Shown piece by piece: positions 15,232-24,604 of a stretch of DNA of 49,932 nt (position 1 is its first letter; each line of letters starts with the position of its first letter). Position numbers and translations under genes: made by a program. The DNA is taken from assembly GCA_045643465.1 (NCBI GenBank), contig JAZUKV010000030.1, forward strand, positions 1 through 49,932, read 5' to 3'. Under the pieces are notes generated by a model, which did not search any database, was not told where the DNA came from, and worked only from the letters and a program-made list of their open reading frames with translations. The DNA is from CAG-492 sp045643465 (GTDB lineage: Bacteria; Bacillota; Clostridia; TANB77; CAG-508).

Positions 15232-16456
15232 ATTCTATAATTCCATAATAACATTTACAAGCAATAATTCTTCTAACTGCTATATCTATTGTTTCTTCTT
15301 TGATTACACCATCGTTCACAGCTTTTATAATTTCTGCTTTTTGGCTTTTAAAATTTGAAGAAATAATCATATCATTGCCTGCTAAAACTGCTTGTACTGC
15401 AGCTTGTCCATTATCAACATATTTTTTTACTGCATCCATTGCTAAATCATCTGTTATTATTAATCCTGAAAATTTTAATTTTTCTCTTAAAATATCATGA
15501 ACATTTTTAGAAAGTGATGCTGGCATTGAACTATCCATACAATTAACAATATTATGATTAACAAGTATTGTTGGGCATCCTGACTGAATTCCACTTATAA
15601 AAGGTAACAAATCAGAATTTTCAAAATCTGTATAAGCTCTTTTATCAATTGCAATACCAGTATGAGTATCCACATTATCACCATATCCTGGAAAATGTTT
15701 CATTGACGCTACTACTTTATCAGAATTCATTCTCTTAATAAGCTCTGATGCATATTCTGATGTTTCTTTAGCACCTTTGCCTAATGATCTTTGATACATA
15801 AAAGAAGAAGTTGTTGTAGGCAAATCTACTACTGGAGCAAGATTCATATTTAAACCAATACTTTTTAATAAATTCGATTTTTCTTCTGAATCTTTTAATA
15901 CTTCTTCAATGCCTCCATTTTTATATAATGCTTGAGGAGACTTAAATTTACTTGCTCTAAAATTACTATAAGAGCTTACTCTTGTAACTGTTCCACCTTC
16001 TTCATCAACAGCCAAAAAAAGCTTAATTTTGCTGTTTTCTTGATTTGATTTTAGCTCTTCTGTAACACTATTTTTTGTTTTATTTTTAAAATCAACACCA
16101 AATAGAACATATCCTCCAGGATTTTCATTTTTAATCTCGTTTTTAGCAGAAGTTGCTCCTGGATACCTTGCCAAAAACATCTGTCCTACTTTTTCTTCTA
16201 AGGTCATTGATTTCATAATATTATCAGCTTTATCATAATAATCCTCAAAAATTTCTTTTTGATTTTTTGCTTCTTTTGTAGTGCCTATGTCACTATTTTC
16301 ATGCGTATTGTTTTCATTTTTTGATTCTTCACTTTGAATTTTTTCATCGTGCTCTATCTTATATTGTTTATTTGATAAAATAATTTTATATACAAATGCT
16401 AAACAAATAATTAGTAATATTATCAATAAAAATATTAATTTCATTTTTTGTTTCAT
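15230..16456 (-). CDS. Membrane-anchored GH3 beta-N-acetylhexosaminidase (NagZ-like)
   Basis: The 408-residue protein has an N-terminal signal-anchor helix (~6-27), an Asn/Glu-rich linker, and a GH3 domain. VGQMFLARYPG begins the barrel, FLAVDEEGGTVTR and MKHFPGYGDNVDTHTG form the NagZ catalytic loop (Asp-His dyad), and IITDDLAMDAV holds the nucleophile Asp. NagZ removes GlcNAc from peptidoglycan fragments. The anchor puts this one on the outer face of the membrane, as for other Firmicute NagZ. KHFPGYGD has Tyr where His is usual. It lacks the C-terminal (alpha/beta) domain of larger NagZ proteins. It stands alone between the terminator and repeat B. Confidence 0.88.
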   Translation of the reverse strand: MKQKMKLIFLLIILLIICLAFVYKIILSNKQYKIEHDEKIQSEESKNENNTHENSDIGTTKEAKNQKEIFEDYYDKADNIMKSMTLEEKVGQMFLARYPGATSAKNEIKNENPGGYVLFGVDFKNKTKNSVTEELKSNQENSKIKLFLAVDEEGGTVTRVSSYSNFRASKFKSPQALYKNGGIEEVLKDSEEKSNLLKSIGLNMNLAPVVDLPTTTSSFMYQRSLGKGAKETSEYASELIKRMNSDKVVASMKHFPGYGDNVDTHTGIAIDKRAYTDFENSDLLPFISGIQSGCPTILVNHNIVNCMDSSMPASLSKNVHDILREKLKFSGLIITDDLAMDAVKKYVDNGQAAVQAVLAGNDMIISSNFKSQKAEIIKAVNDGVIKEETIDIAVRRIIACKCYYGIIE

Positions 16457-16549
16457 ACATTATTTTCCTTTTCACTTTATTTTTCTTATGCCCGACAATA
16501 TAATTATATAAAACCTACTTTTTTAAATTAATGTTTTTTTACATAAAAA

Positions 16550-16593
16550 GTGGAAATGAGAACCGTCCCCATTTCCATGAGAACCGTCCCCAT
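16550..16593. repeat. Dispersed palindromic element B (with a second half copy)
   Basis: GTGGAAAT, then GAGAACCGTCCCC and ATTTCCA (16550-16577) make one full element. It is followed at once by a second TGAGAACCGTCCCCATT (16577-16593). It lies just after the adhE stop codon. Confidence 0.75.
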
Positions 16594-16596
16594 TAA

Positions 16597-19191
16597 TTAT
16601 TTTCCATAATAAGCTTCTAGCATTAAGTCTTTGATTTCTTTTACTAATGGCAATCTTGGATTTGCTGTTGTACATTGATCTTCAAATGCCATTTCTGATA
16701 ATTTGTCTACTTTTGATAAAAATTCTTGTTCATCTATTCCTGCTTCTTTTAAAGTCTTTGGTATTCCTAAATCTTTATTTAATTCTTGTATTGCTTCGAT
16801 TAAAGACTCTACTCCTTGCTCTGTTGTTTTTGCTTTTAATCCTAATCTTCTTGCTACTTCTGCATATTTTTCATCTGCTATAAAATATTCATATTTAGGG
16901 AATGATACAAATTTGCTTGGTTTTGTTGCATTATATCTTATTATATATGGTAATATTATTGCATTTGCTCTTCCATGAGGAATATGGAATTCTCCTCCTA
17001 ATTTATGAGCTATTGAATGGTTTATACCTAAAAATGCATTTGAGAATGCCATACCTGCTATACAACTTGCATTATGCATTTTTTCTCTTGCTTCTCTATT
17101 TGTACCATCATTATATGCTGTTCTTAAGTTCTTAAATACTAATTCTATAGCTTTTTCTGCTAAACCATCTGTATAGTCAGATGCCATATTTGATACATAT
17201 GATTCTAATGCATGTGTCAATACATCCATACCTGTATCTGCTGTAATGCTCTTTGGTAGACTCATTACTAAATCTGGATCTATTATTGCAATATCTGGAG
17301 TTAATTCATAATCTGCTAATGGATATTTTTTATTGATATTTTTATCAGTTATAACTGCAAATGATGTAACTTCAGATCCTGTTCCTGATGTTGTTGGTAT
17401 ACATACCATTTTTGCTTTTTCTCCTAATTTAGGGAATTTATACGTACGTTTACGTATATCCATAAATTTAAGTTTTAATCCTTCTACATCAGCTTCTGGA
17501 TGCTCGTAGAATAACCACATTCCTTTTGCTGCATCTATAGAGCTACCTCCTCCAACTGCTATAATAACATCTGGTTTGAAGTTGTTCATCATTTCTACAC
17601 CTTTTTTTATTGTATCAAATGATGGATCTGGCTCAACTTCTGAGAATATTTCAGAATGAACATGTTCAGCTCTTTTTCTTAAATGATATAACACTTTATC
17701 TACATATCCTAATTTAACCATACCAGGATCGGCAACTATAAAAGCTCTTGTAATATCTGGCATTTTTTCTAGGTATGCAATAGATCCTGCCTCAAAATAT
17801 ATTTTTTCTGGAACCTTAAACCATTGCATATTAACCCTCCTTTTTGCTACTCTTTTTACATTTATTAAATTAACTGATGATACATTTGCTGTTGTTGAAT
17901 TTCCACCAAAAGTTCCACATCCTAATGTTAAAGATGGTAAATTTGTATTATAAATATCTCCTATAGCACCATGCGTTGATGGTGAATTTACAATGATTCT
18001 TCCTGCTTTTACTGTTTTTGAAAATTTTTCAATTGTATCTCTATTTTCAGAATGAATAACTGCAGAATGTCCAAGACCTCCAAATTCAAGTAATCTTTCA
18101 GCAAGTTCAATTCCCTCTTCATCATTATCTACTATATAATATGTTAAAACTGGACTTAATTTTTCTCTAGAAAATGGATATTCTACTCCAACTCCAGTTT
18201 CTTTTACAACTAATACTTTAGTTTCTTCTGGAATTTCAAAACCAGCTTTTTTAGCTATTGCATAAGGACTTTGTCCAGGTATTGTAGAATCTAAAGTTTC
18301 TCCTTTTTCTTTTACAAACATTGCAGCTCTTAATTTTTTAATTTCTTCAGCATTTGCAAAATAGCATCCTGCTTCTTCCATTAATTTTTCAAACTCTTTT
18401 TGAATTGATTTATCTATTATAACAGCTTGCTCTGAAGCACATATCATTCCATTATCAAATGACTTAGATAAAACTAAATCATTTACTGATGTTTTTAATT
18501 TAGCTGTTTTATCTATATAACAAGGAACATTTCCAGGACCAACTCCAAGTGCTGGTTTTCCTGATGAATATGCAGCCTTAACCATTCCTGTTCCACCTGT
18601 CGCTAATATTAAATTAACATCTGGATGATTCATTAACATACTTGTTGCTGTTATTGAAGGTTTTTCTATCCATAAAATACAATCTTCTGGTGCACCAGCT
18701 TTAATAGCTGCATCTCTAACTATTGTAGCTGCAGCAACACTACTTTTTTGGGCTGATGGATGAAATCCAAATATAATAACATTTCTTGTTTTTGCAGAAA
18801 TTATAGATTTAAACATTGTTGTTGCTGTTGGATTCGTAACTGGTGTAACACCTGCAATAATTCCTATAGGCTCTGCAATTTCTTGATAGCCTTCTTCTTC
18901 ATTCTCACTTATAACTCCAACAGTTTTATCATATTTTATACTATGATATATATACTCTGTCGCAAACATATTTTTTGTGATTTTATCCTCGTAAATACCT
19001 CTTTTTGTTTCTTCTACAGCAAGTTTTGCTAACTCCATATGATGTTCTAATCCTGCCATTGCCATGGCCTTTGTAATATTATCAACTTGCTCTTGATTAA
19101 GTTTCAAATATTCTTTTGACGCCTTCTTTGCTCTTTCAATTAAGTCATCAATCATTTGCTTAACTTCTTGTTCATTATCCTCATTTGCCAT
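16597..19191 (-). CDS. adhE: Bifunctional acetaldehyde-CoA/alcohol dehydrogenase AdhE
   Basis: The 864-residue protein converts acetyl-CoA to acetaldehyde to ethanol with two NADH, in spirosomes. The N-terminal aldehyde dehydrogenase domain (~1-440) has the catalytic Cys in NGMICASEQAV and GPGNVPCYI. The C-terminal iron-dependent alcohol dehydrogenase domain (~450-864) has GGGSSIDAAKGMW, TTSGTGSEVTSFAVI, the iron-ligand region THALESYVS, and HKLGGEFHIPHGRANAIILP. The start is the ATG at 19189-19191, with AAGGAGGACATAATT upstream; the longer frame would read through the promoter. It regenerates NAD+ in fermentation and draws on the acetyl-CoA made by the POR at 41-44 kb. No clear Rex operator is visible. 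Confidence 0.96.
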   Translation of the reverse strand: MANEDNEQEVKQMIDDLIERAKKASKEYLKLNQEQVDNITKAMAMAGLEHHMELAKLAVEETKRGIYEDKITKNMFATEYIYHSIKYDKTVGVISENEEEGYQEIAEPIGIIAGVTPVTNPTATTMFKSIISAKTRNVIIFGFHPSAQKSSVAAATIVRDAAIKAGAPEDCILWIEKPSITATSMLMNHPDVNLILATGGTGMVKAAYSSGKPALGVGPGNVPCYIDKTAKLKTSVNDLVLSKSFDNGMICASEQAVIIDKSIQKEFEKLMEEAGCYFANAEEIKKLRAAMFVKEKGETLDSTIPGQSPYAIAKKAGFEIPEETKVLVVKETGVGVEYPFSREKLSPVLTYYIVDNDEEGIELAERLLEFGGLGHSAVIHSENRDTIEKFSKTVKAGRIIVNSPSTHGAIGDIYNTNLPSLTLGCGTFGGNSTTANVSSVNLINVKRVAKRRVNMQWFKVPEKIYFEAGSIAYLEKMPDITRAFIVADPGMVKLGYVDKVLYHLRKRAEHVHSEIFSEVEPDPSFDTIKKGVEMMNNFKPDVIIAVGGGSSIDAAKGMWLFYEHPEADVEGLKLKFMDIRKRTYKFPKLGEKAKMVCIPTTSGTGSEVTSFAVITDKNINKKYPLADYELTPDIAIIDPDLVMSLPKSITADTGMDVLTHALESYVSNMASDYTDGLAEKAIELVFKNLRTAYNDGTNREAREKMHNASCIAGMAFSNAFLGINHSIAHKLGGEFHIPHGRANAIILPYIIRYNATKPSKFVSFPKYEYFIADEKYAEVARRLGLKAKTTEQGVESLIEAIQELNKDLGIPKTLKEAGIDEQEFLSKVDKLSEMAFEDQCTTANPRLPLVKEIKDLMLEAYYGK

Positions 19192-19227
19192 AATTATGTC
19201 CTCCTTCATCTTGTATCTTACCGGTTC

Positions 19228-19257
19228 ATTATATGCACAAAAAAATAAAAAAGTCAA
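19228..19257 (-). promoter_or_regulatory. adhE promoter
   Basis: TTGACT (19252-19257) and TATAAT (19228-19233) are spaced 18 bp apart on the minus strand, ~35 bp before the adhE start. This argues against the longer reading frame for AdhE. Confidence 0.8.
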
Positions 19258-19305
19258 TGAATTTTCCTCGGTAAAATATCTTGTTTTATCATTAATGTTC
19301 AAATT

Positions 19306-19968
19306 CTAACTGCTTTCTCCATTTTGATTATAAACTAATTCATATAATTTCATTCTTTTTTCAAAGATAGTGGTTTCTTTTATCTTAATTAGCATAATAT
19401 AAACCACAACTAATAACAATCCTATGTTTTGCACTTTTAAAAATAAAATACTACTTAGCACTAAAAAAATAATTATTACTATGTAACTAATTTTTTCTGT
19501 CAATATATATGCTTTTTTTATTCCTTTAAATAAACAAATTACACTTTTAATTATTCTTCCACCATCTAATGGATATATAGGAATTAAATTCCCTAATGCT
19601 AAGATCAAATTTATATAGATAATATCATACTTTAATGCATCACTTATATGTAAAAAATAAACAATAATTGCTATTGAAATATTAAAAATCGGACCTGCCA
19701 TATATATAAATATTTTTTTAATCTCCAATTTAGTAGCTTTTAATATTTTTATATTGTAATCTTTTATTGGATTATTAAATGAAACACAAAATCCTAGTGG
19801 CTTTATTTCAAATAAATATACTTTAAATCCAAGTATTGTTCCTATAAAAATGTGTCCTATCTCATGCAAAAATGCAAATATCATTAGTACTATGTAAATT
19901 TTTATTTGATTCGCTAGAAAAAATATTAATGCAAAGATTAATATTTTCATATCTATTTTTATTTGCAT
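19306..19968 (-). CDS. spoIVFB: Site-2 intramembrane metalloprotease, SpoIVFB-like
   Basis: This M50-family protein is 220 residues with about six hydrophobic helices. The zinc motif H35-E36-x-x-H39 (LHEIGHIFIG) is in helix 2, and the second motif LGNLIPIYPLDGGR supplies the conserved Asp around 145. In sporulating Firmicutes SpoIVFB cleaves pro-sigma-K in the mother cell, held by SpoIVFA. The gene directly upstream is a SpoIVFA-like protein, which supports this role. Like many Clostridial versions it lacks the C-terminal CBS domain. It ends 115 nt before adhE. Confidence 0.85.
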   Translation of the reverse strand: MQIKIDMKILIFALIFFLANQIKIYIVLMIFAFLHEIGHIFIGTILGFKVYLFEIKPLGFCVSFNNPIKDYNIKILKATKLEIKKIFIYMAGPIFNISIAIIVYFLHISDALKYDIIYINLILALGNLIPIYPLDGGRIIKSVICLFKGIKKAYILTEKISYIVIIIFLVLSSILFLKVQNIGLLLVVVYIMLIKIKETTIFEKRMKLYELVYNQNGESS

Positions 19969-19990
19969 ATCATTGCTTATTCTCCTTTTA

Positions 19991-20929
19991 TTAAAATTCT
20001 AATATTTCCTCTGGATTTATAGATTTATCATTTCTTCTTATCTCATAATGTAAATGTGGCCCTGTTGCCTTTCCAGTAGATCCTACTTCTGCTATTTTTT
20101 GACCTTGAGCTACTTGCTCACCTTGTTTAACTAACAATTTACTACAATGTGCATATATAATAATAATATCATCTGTCTGTATCTTTAAGTGAATCCCAAA
20201 ATCACCTGTAGAAGATGCTTCAATTACAGTTCCATTTAGGGATGATACTACATCTGTTCCTGTTGCTGCACCTAAATCAATTCCTTTATGATTTGCCGAT
20301 ACAATATCTGACGATGCTCTAGTTCCAAATTTTGATGTTACTATGTAATTTTTTAGAGGTTTTATTATGTCATAATTATTTTTTATATATTTAATATCAT
20401 TATCTTCTTCAAAACTTTCGACTATAATGTTATTATCATTATGCTCTTCTTCAATTGCTCCTCCAATTCCTAAAATTTCGCTATTTTGACCAATATCGCT
20501 ATTTAATGAATTATTTTCAACATATTCCTGATTATCATCAATTTTTTCTTCATTGTTCTCTATATTATTATTATTCTCTATATTTTTATTATCAACATGC
20601 TCTTCTTGCTTAACAATTTTTGAATTTATCATATTATATTTTTCATTTATCCAATAATATACCTCTTTAAAATCTATATCATAGTTTAATATATTATTAA
20701 TATTTTCGAAAATATAATTATACTTATTTTGCTTTGAATTTTTAATAAAAAAAACTCCACAATAAATCATTAGAGAAATTAAAATTTGAAACAGCATTTT
20801 TCTCACTTTTGAATTTGTTTTTTCCTTAACGAAACTTTCACTTGAAATCCTCAAATCTGCTGATTTTCTTCTCTCCAGTATATCTTCAGCTCTTCTTATA
20901 CGTTCTTCATCACTAATCAATCTTTCCAT
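19991..20929 (-). CDS. spoIVFA: M23-domain membrane protein, SpoIVFA-like
   Basis: The 312-residue protein has a charged cytoplasmic N-terminus, one helix at ~46-63, a long Asn/Glu-rich extracytoplasmic linker (~105-180) and a C-terminal LytM/M23 domain. The zinc residues look intact: H214 and D218 in NHKGIDLGA, H261, and H294 in PHLHYEI. It could therefore be a real peptidoglycan endopeptidase, unlike B. subtilis SpoIVFA, whose LytM domain is thought inactive. Its place 22 nt before spoIVFB supports the SpoIVFA reading: SpoIVFA anchors and inhibits SpoIVFB in the outer forespore membrane. A generic cell-wall hydrolase is the alternative. Confidence 0.78.
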   Translation of the reverse strand: MERLISDEERIRRAEDILERRKSADLRISSESFVKEKTNSKVRKMLFQILISLMIYCGVFFIKNSKQNKYNYIFENINNILNYDIDFKEVYYWINEKYNMINSKIVKQEEHVDNKNIENNNNIENNEEKIDDNQEYVENNSLNSDIGQNSEILGIGGAIEEEHNDNNIIVESFEEDNDIKYIKNNYDIIKPLKNYIVTSKFGTRASSDIVSANHKGIDLGAATGTDVVSSLNGTVIEASSTGDFGIHLKIQTDDIIIIYAHCSKLLVKQGEQVAQGQKIAEVGSTGKATGPHLHYEIRRNDKSINPEEILEF

Positions 20930-20980
20930 ATTAATAGCCTTTCTTTATCTTAAAGTGTTCTATTAATATATATGCAAATT

Positions 20981-21274
20981 TTAAAATATAATGCTTATGA
21001 TTAATAAAATCGCCAAACCTATATTTATACCTTTTAATCTTTTGATTTTTTTATTATCTTGCTTATTTAATTTTTCCCCATCCTTTAAATAATCCGCTAT
21101 TATCAGCTCTGCTTCTTTAATAACTAAATCATTATTTTCATTGTTTTCTTTTTTAAACTTACCAATTCCTTCATAATTTTTTACTTTTACATGGTCTTTA
21201 AAAATAATTATTGCTTCCTCTATTGTATTAGATGGTACATCTTTTAATCTTATAATATTTTTTGCATTATCCAT
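20981..21274 (-). CDS. Small tail-anchored membrane protein, unknown
   Basis: The 97-residue protein has a mostly helical, charged body and one C-terminal hydrophobic helix (~82-97) with no residues beyond it, so it is a tail-anchored cytosol-facing protein. The ATG at 21272-21274 follows TAGGAGGTATACAAGT. It lies between yyaC and the spoIVFA-like gene on the same strand, so a role in spore formation is possible from context only. I recognise no family. Confidence 0.6.
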   Translation of the reverse strand: MDNAKNIIRLKDVPSNTIEEAIIIFKDHVKVKNYEGIGKFKKENNENNDLVIKEAELIIADYLKDGEKLNKQDNKKIKRLKGINIGLAILLIISIIF

Positions 21275-21357
21275 ACTTGTATACCTCCTAAAATAAATAT
21301 ACAAATATTATTTCCAATTTTTGGAATCTTATACATTTTTTTATTTATTTTTTTATT

Positions 21358-21867
21358 TTATTTCATTGCTAATTCAATTCCTTTATAAGTTGCATTAGCT
21401 AATTCGATAATGTCACTTATTTTCTTATTTTGTAGACATTTAAAATTTAACTCATTATCTTTATAATTTTTTCCAACTACAACTTTAATTCCTATATCTC
21501 CAATTTTTTCTTTATTTTTATTAAGACCTTTTCCAATACTAATTCCATTTTTATCAATATAAAAATTCCCAATATTATTTTCATCAGAAAGAGCTGCATC
21601 AATTGCAATAATATAATTTTCTTTATTTTTGTAATCTAATATTTCAAGCTCTTCTTCAATATTTTCAAATGTAATATTCTTTTCTAAATCACCAATAACC
21701 GTATAATGTCCTAACTTTGATTTTAATAAACTTCCTATAAATGGACCTAAACTATCACCAATTACTCTATCAGTACCAATACATACAAATATTATTTCAT
21801 TTGTTTCTTTCTTGTTTTGAAAAATATTTTTTAATTCTTCAACAAATTCTGCATAATTATTTTTCAA
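21358..21867 (-). CDS. yyaC: YyaC-type spore protease family protein
   Basis: The 169-residue protein has the YyaC pattern: IIFVCIGTDRVIGDSLGPFIGSLL near residues 25-48, then an acidic strand and IIAIDAALSD, a fold shared with hydrogenase maturation (HybD/GPR-like) peptidases. YyaC occurs in spore-formers and is expressed in sporulation. The usual GTLxxPVHAxNL segment is diverged here to GDLEKNITFENIEEEL. AGGAGGAA precedes the ATG. Together with SpoIVFA/SpoIVFB it supports a sporulating host. Confidence 0.82.
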   Translation of the reverse strand: MKNNYAEFVEELKNIFQNKKETNEIIFVCIGTDRVIGDSLGPFIGSLLKSKLGHYTVIGDLEKNITFENIEEELEILDYKNKENYIIAIDAALSDENNIGNFYIDKNGISIGKGLNKNKEKIGDIGIKVVVGKNYKDNELNFKCLQNKKISDIIELANATYKGIELAMK

Positions 21868-21961
21868 AATTTCCTCCTTACATAATTTTATTTACTAACA
21901 GAATATGTAGAAAAAATTTTTTAATTCATTAATTTTATCATTCTATTTTGTACAAAAAAAT

Positions 21962-21985
21962 ACCTGCACAATACATTGTGCAGGT
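21962..21985 (-). terminator. Terminator of the rpsB-tsf operon
   Basis: ACCTGCACAAT (21962-21972) pairs with ATTGTGCAGGT (21975-21985), with TATTTTTTTG following on the minus strand. It lies 10 nt past the tsf stop. Confidence 0.9.
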
Positions 21986-21994
21986 TGATTTTTA

Positions 21995-22876
21995 TTATCC
22001 TTTAATTTGTTTTGCAACTTCTTCAGCAAAGTTTTCTTCAACTTTTTCGATTCCTTCACCTTTTTCTAATCTTGCAAATCTATTAATTTTTGCATTTTTC
22101 TCTTTTAATAATTGAGAAATTTTTATACTTGGATCTTTAACAAATTCTTGATCAACTAAACAAATTTCTCCGTAGAATTTTCCAATTCTTCCTTGAACCA
22201 TTTTTTCTGCTATTTCAGCTGGTTTTCCTTCATTCATAGCTTGAACTTTTAAAATTTCCATTTCTTTTTCAACTCTTTCAGCTGGAACTGCTGCTCTATC
22301 TAAAAATTCTGGTTTTGCAGCTGCAATTTGCATACAAATATCTTTTGCAAGTGCATCTGTAGCATTTTCCATATCTACTAATACAGCAATTTTTCCATCT
22401 CCATGGATATATTTTTCTACTGATCCGTTTGATTCAAATCTTTCGAATCTTCTTATTGTCATATTTTCACCGATTGTTGCTATTTTATTTGTTAATACTT
22501 CTTGAACTGTTTTATCAGAATCAGAAATTGATTTTTGAGCTAATAGCTCTTCTACATTTGCTGGATTATTTAGAGCTACTTGTTTTGCAACATCTGCAAC
22601 AAATGATTTGAATTCTGCATTTGATGCAACAAAGTCTGTTTCAGCATTAACTTCAACAACTGCTCCTATCTTTCCATCTTCTGTTATATATGCATCTACT
22701 AGTCCTTCAGCTGCTACTCTATCTGATTTTTTAGCTGCTTTAGCAATTCCTCTTTCACGTAATAATTCAATTGCTTTTTCCATATCTCCATCTGCTTCTG
22801 TTAAAACTTTCTTGCAGTCCATCATTCCTGCACCTGTTTTTTCTCTTAATTCTTTAACTTGACTTGCTGATATCAT
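21995..22876 (-). CDS. tsf: Elongation factor Ts
   Basis: The 293-residue protein is the nucleotide exchange factor of EF-Tu. The N-terminal UBA-like domain has VKELREKTGAGMMDCKKVL and the core starts at MEKAIELLRERGIAKAAKK. EVNAETDFVASNAEF and a second core subdomain follow. The length is normal for Firmicutes. AAGGGGTATTATAA precedes the ATG. It is cotranscribed with rpsB, from which it is separated by a 119-nt spacer containing a hairpin. Confidence 0.97.
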   Translation of the reverse strand: MISASQVKELREKTGAGMMDCKKVLTEADGDMEKAIELLRERGIAKAAKKSDRVAAEGLVDAYITEDGKIGAVVEVNAETDFVASNAEFKSFVADVAKQVALNNPANVEELLAQKSISDSDKTVQEVLTNKIATIGENMTIRRFERFESNGSVEKYIHGDGKIAVLVDMENATDALAKDICMQIAAAKPEFLDRAAVPAERVEKEMEILKVQAMNEGKPAEIAEKMVQGRIGKFYGEICLVDQEFVKDPSIKISQLLKEKNAKINRFARLEKGEGIEKVEENFAEEVAKQIKG

Positions 22877-22916
22877 TTATAATACCCCTTCCTTATTAAT
22901 ATTTTATATAAAAATA

Positions 22917-22950
22917 GCTCCCACAATTATATAAATAATAATGTAGGAGC
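22917..22950 (-). promoter_or_regulatory. Hairpin in the rpsB-tsf spacer
   Basis: GCTCCCACA (22917-22925) pairs imperfectly with TGTAGGAGC (22942-22950). On the minus strand it is followed by TATTTTTATAT. It could be a weak attenuator or a processing site that lowers tsf expression relative to rpsB. The function is inferred. Confidence 0.5.
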
Positions 22951-22995
22951 AAATATATATCCGCCCTAGATTAATTTAGGACTGTATTTACTTAA

Positions 22996-23781
22996 TTATT
23001 CAGCTGTTTCTTCTGTAGCTGCAACAATTTCTTCCATTGTTGTTGGCTCTTCTTCAACTGCTTCAAATGTTTCTTCTGCAGTTGTAGTATCTTCAGCTTC
23101 ACCTTGTCTTCCTTCAATAACTGCATTTGCCATTGTGTCAGCAATTAATTTTACTGCACGAATTGCATCGTCATTTCCAGGAATTGCATAATCAACATCT
23201 TCTGGGTTACAGTTTGTATCAACTAAACCTACTACTGGGATGTTTAATTTTCTAGCTTCTAATATAGCTATTCTTTCTTTTTTAGGATCTACTACAAATA
23301 AAACTCCGGGAACTTCAGTCATATCTTTAATTCCACCAAGATTTTTTTCTAGTTTTTCCATTTCTTTCTTTAATAAGATTACTTCTTTTTTAGGTAATAC
23401 ATCGAATGTTCCATCTTCTTGCATTGTTTCTAATTCTTTAAGTCTTTCAACTCTTGTTCTGATTGTACCAAAGTTTGTTAGCATTCCACCTAACCATCTT
23501 TGATTTACATAGTACATTCCGCTCTTTTCTGCAGCTTCTTTCATGCATTCTTGAGCTTGTTTTTTAGTTCCTACAAAAAGAACTTTTTTTCCTTCTTCAG
23601 CTTGACTTCTCATGAATTCATATGCTTCATCTAATTTTTTTGAAGTCTTTTGTAAATCGATAATATGGATTCCATTTCTAGCTTGGAATATATATTCAGC
23701 CATTTTAGGATCCCATCTTCTAGTTTGATGTCCGAAATGAACACCTGCTTCTAGTAATTGTTTCATTGCAACTACTGCCAT
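22996..23781 (-). CDS. rpsB: 30S ribosomal protein S2
   Basis: The 261-residue protein matches S2: MKQLLEAGVHFGHQTRRWDPKM at the start, then IFQARNGIHIIDLQKT, VLFVGTKKQAQE, YYVNQRWLGGMLTNF, and GLVDTNCNPEDVDYAIPGNDDAIRA. It has an acidic Glu/Thr-rich C-terminal extension after ~228. AAAGGAGGAAATTAAA precedes the ATG at 23779-23781. It heads the rpsB-tsf operon, whose promoter lies ~120 bp upstream, leaving a structured leader. Confidence 0.97.
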   Translation of the reverse strand: MAVVAMKQLLEAGVHFGHQTRRWDPKMAEYIFQARNGIHIIDLQKTSKKLDEAYEFMRSQAEEGKKVLFVGTKKQAQECMKEAAEKSGMYYVNQRWLGGMLTNFGTIRTRVERLKELETMQEDGTFDVLPKKEVILLKKEMEKLEKNLGGIKDMTEVPGVLFVVDPKKERIAILEARKLNIPVVGLVDTNCNPEDVDYAIPGNDDAIRAVKLIADTMANAVIEGRQGEAEDTTTAEETFEAVEEEPTTMEEIVAATEETAE

Positions 23782-23821
23782 TTTAATTTCCTCCTTTTTG
23801 TTTTTACCTCCATAAAACTTC

Positions 23822-23927
23822 AAACATTAAAGGAAACTTATTCCTAAGCACCTTCCTTTAACTAAATTTTATGTGCGTATTGTTTATACAACGTTGCTAT
23901 TATATCAGCTTTTTATTAGAAAATCAA
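23822..23927 (-). promoter_or_regulatory. rpsB promoter and candidate structured leader
   Basis: TTGATT (23922-23927) and TATAAT (23899-23904) with a 17-bp spacer form a strong promoter. The leader between it and rpsB contains AAAGGAA...TTCCTTT (23829-23835 with 23853-23859), enclosing GGTGCTTAGG. A nested alternative pairing AGGAA/TTCCT is also possible. Such leaders often bind the encoded ribosomal protein, and S2 autoregulation is a reasonable inference. Confidence 0.6.
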
Positions 23928-24023
23928 GCTTTTTTTAAATTTTTTGCATTACTTTTATACTTGGATAAAAAAATACTAAAAATGTAATATATACATATAA
24001 TCAGCATTTTTATCATTTTATAA

Positions 24024-24581
24024 TTAATTTAATATATCCATTGCCTTTCTATATTTTTCTTTATAATATAATTTGCTATTTTCGGATAATTTATTATAGC
24101 TTCTTTGTAATTTATTTTTTACAAATTCTTTACCTTCTTCTATTTGCATATTTTTTTGTACGTATGCCAAATATAATAAACTTGGTATATTATCAAAATG
24201 CGAAATTGCGTCTGCATCTGCTACAATTTGCTCTTCTAATGAAAGCTTTTCATTAAGAATACTTCCTCTATGATTAATAATGCATTTTTTTACTAATTCT
24301 ATTTTATCATAATGATAGTTTGACAAAATTTCTTCAGCAATCTTTGCTCCATGAATATGATGCTCTTCATATAATTCATAATCAGTTATTGATGCTATAT
24401 CATGTAACCAAGATGCAATTACTACAACTTCTTCGTCAGCACCAAATTTTTTTGATAATATTTCAGCATTTTTTACAACTGCTTCTATATGATAAAAAAC
24501 ACCAAATCCAAATTTATTTTCTTTTTTACTTGCCCTTGAATATATTTCTTCCTTTAAATCTTTTATTATATCATTTCTCAT
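24024..24581 (-). CDS. HD-domain phosphohydrolase
   Basis: The 185-residue protein has an HD superfamily layout. YHIEAVVKNAEILSKKFGADEEVVVIASWLHDIAS at ~30-64 holds the first His and the HD pair. EEHHIHGAKIAEEIL, IINHRGS and DADAISHFD supply further metal ligands. It resembles YedJ/YpgQ-type cytosolic metal-dependent phosphohydrolases with dNTPase or pyrophosphatase activity. The substrate is not predictable. It is the last gene of a minus-strand run from 26041. Confidence 0.85.
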   Translation of the reverse strand: MRNDIIKDLKEEIYSRASKKENKFGFGVFYHIEAVVKNAEILSKKFGADEEVVVIASWLHDIASITDYELYEEHHIHGAKIAEEILSNYHYDKIELVKKCIINHRGSILNEKLSLEEQIVADADAISHFDNIPSLLYLAYVQKNMQIEEGKEFVKNKLQRSYNKLSENSKLYYKEKYRKAMDILN

Positions 24582-24604
24582 TCTATACCTTCATATTAAT
24601 AATA

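Noticed and set aside
19258..19304. A Rex operator upstream of adhE
   Set aside because: TTG...ACAA arms can be found in the AT-rich DNA, but the TTGTTAA-N4-TTAACAA symmetry is missing.
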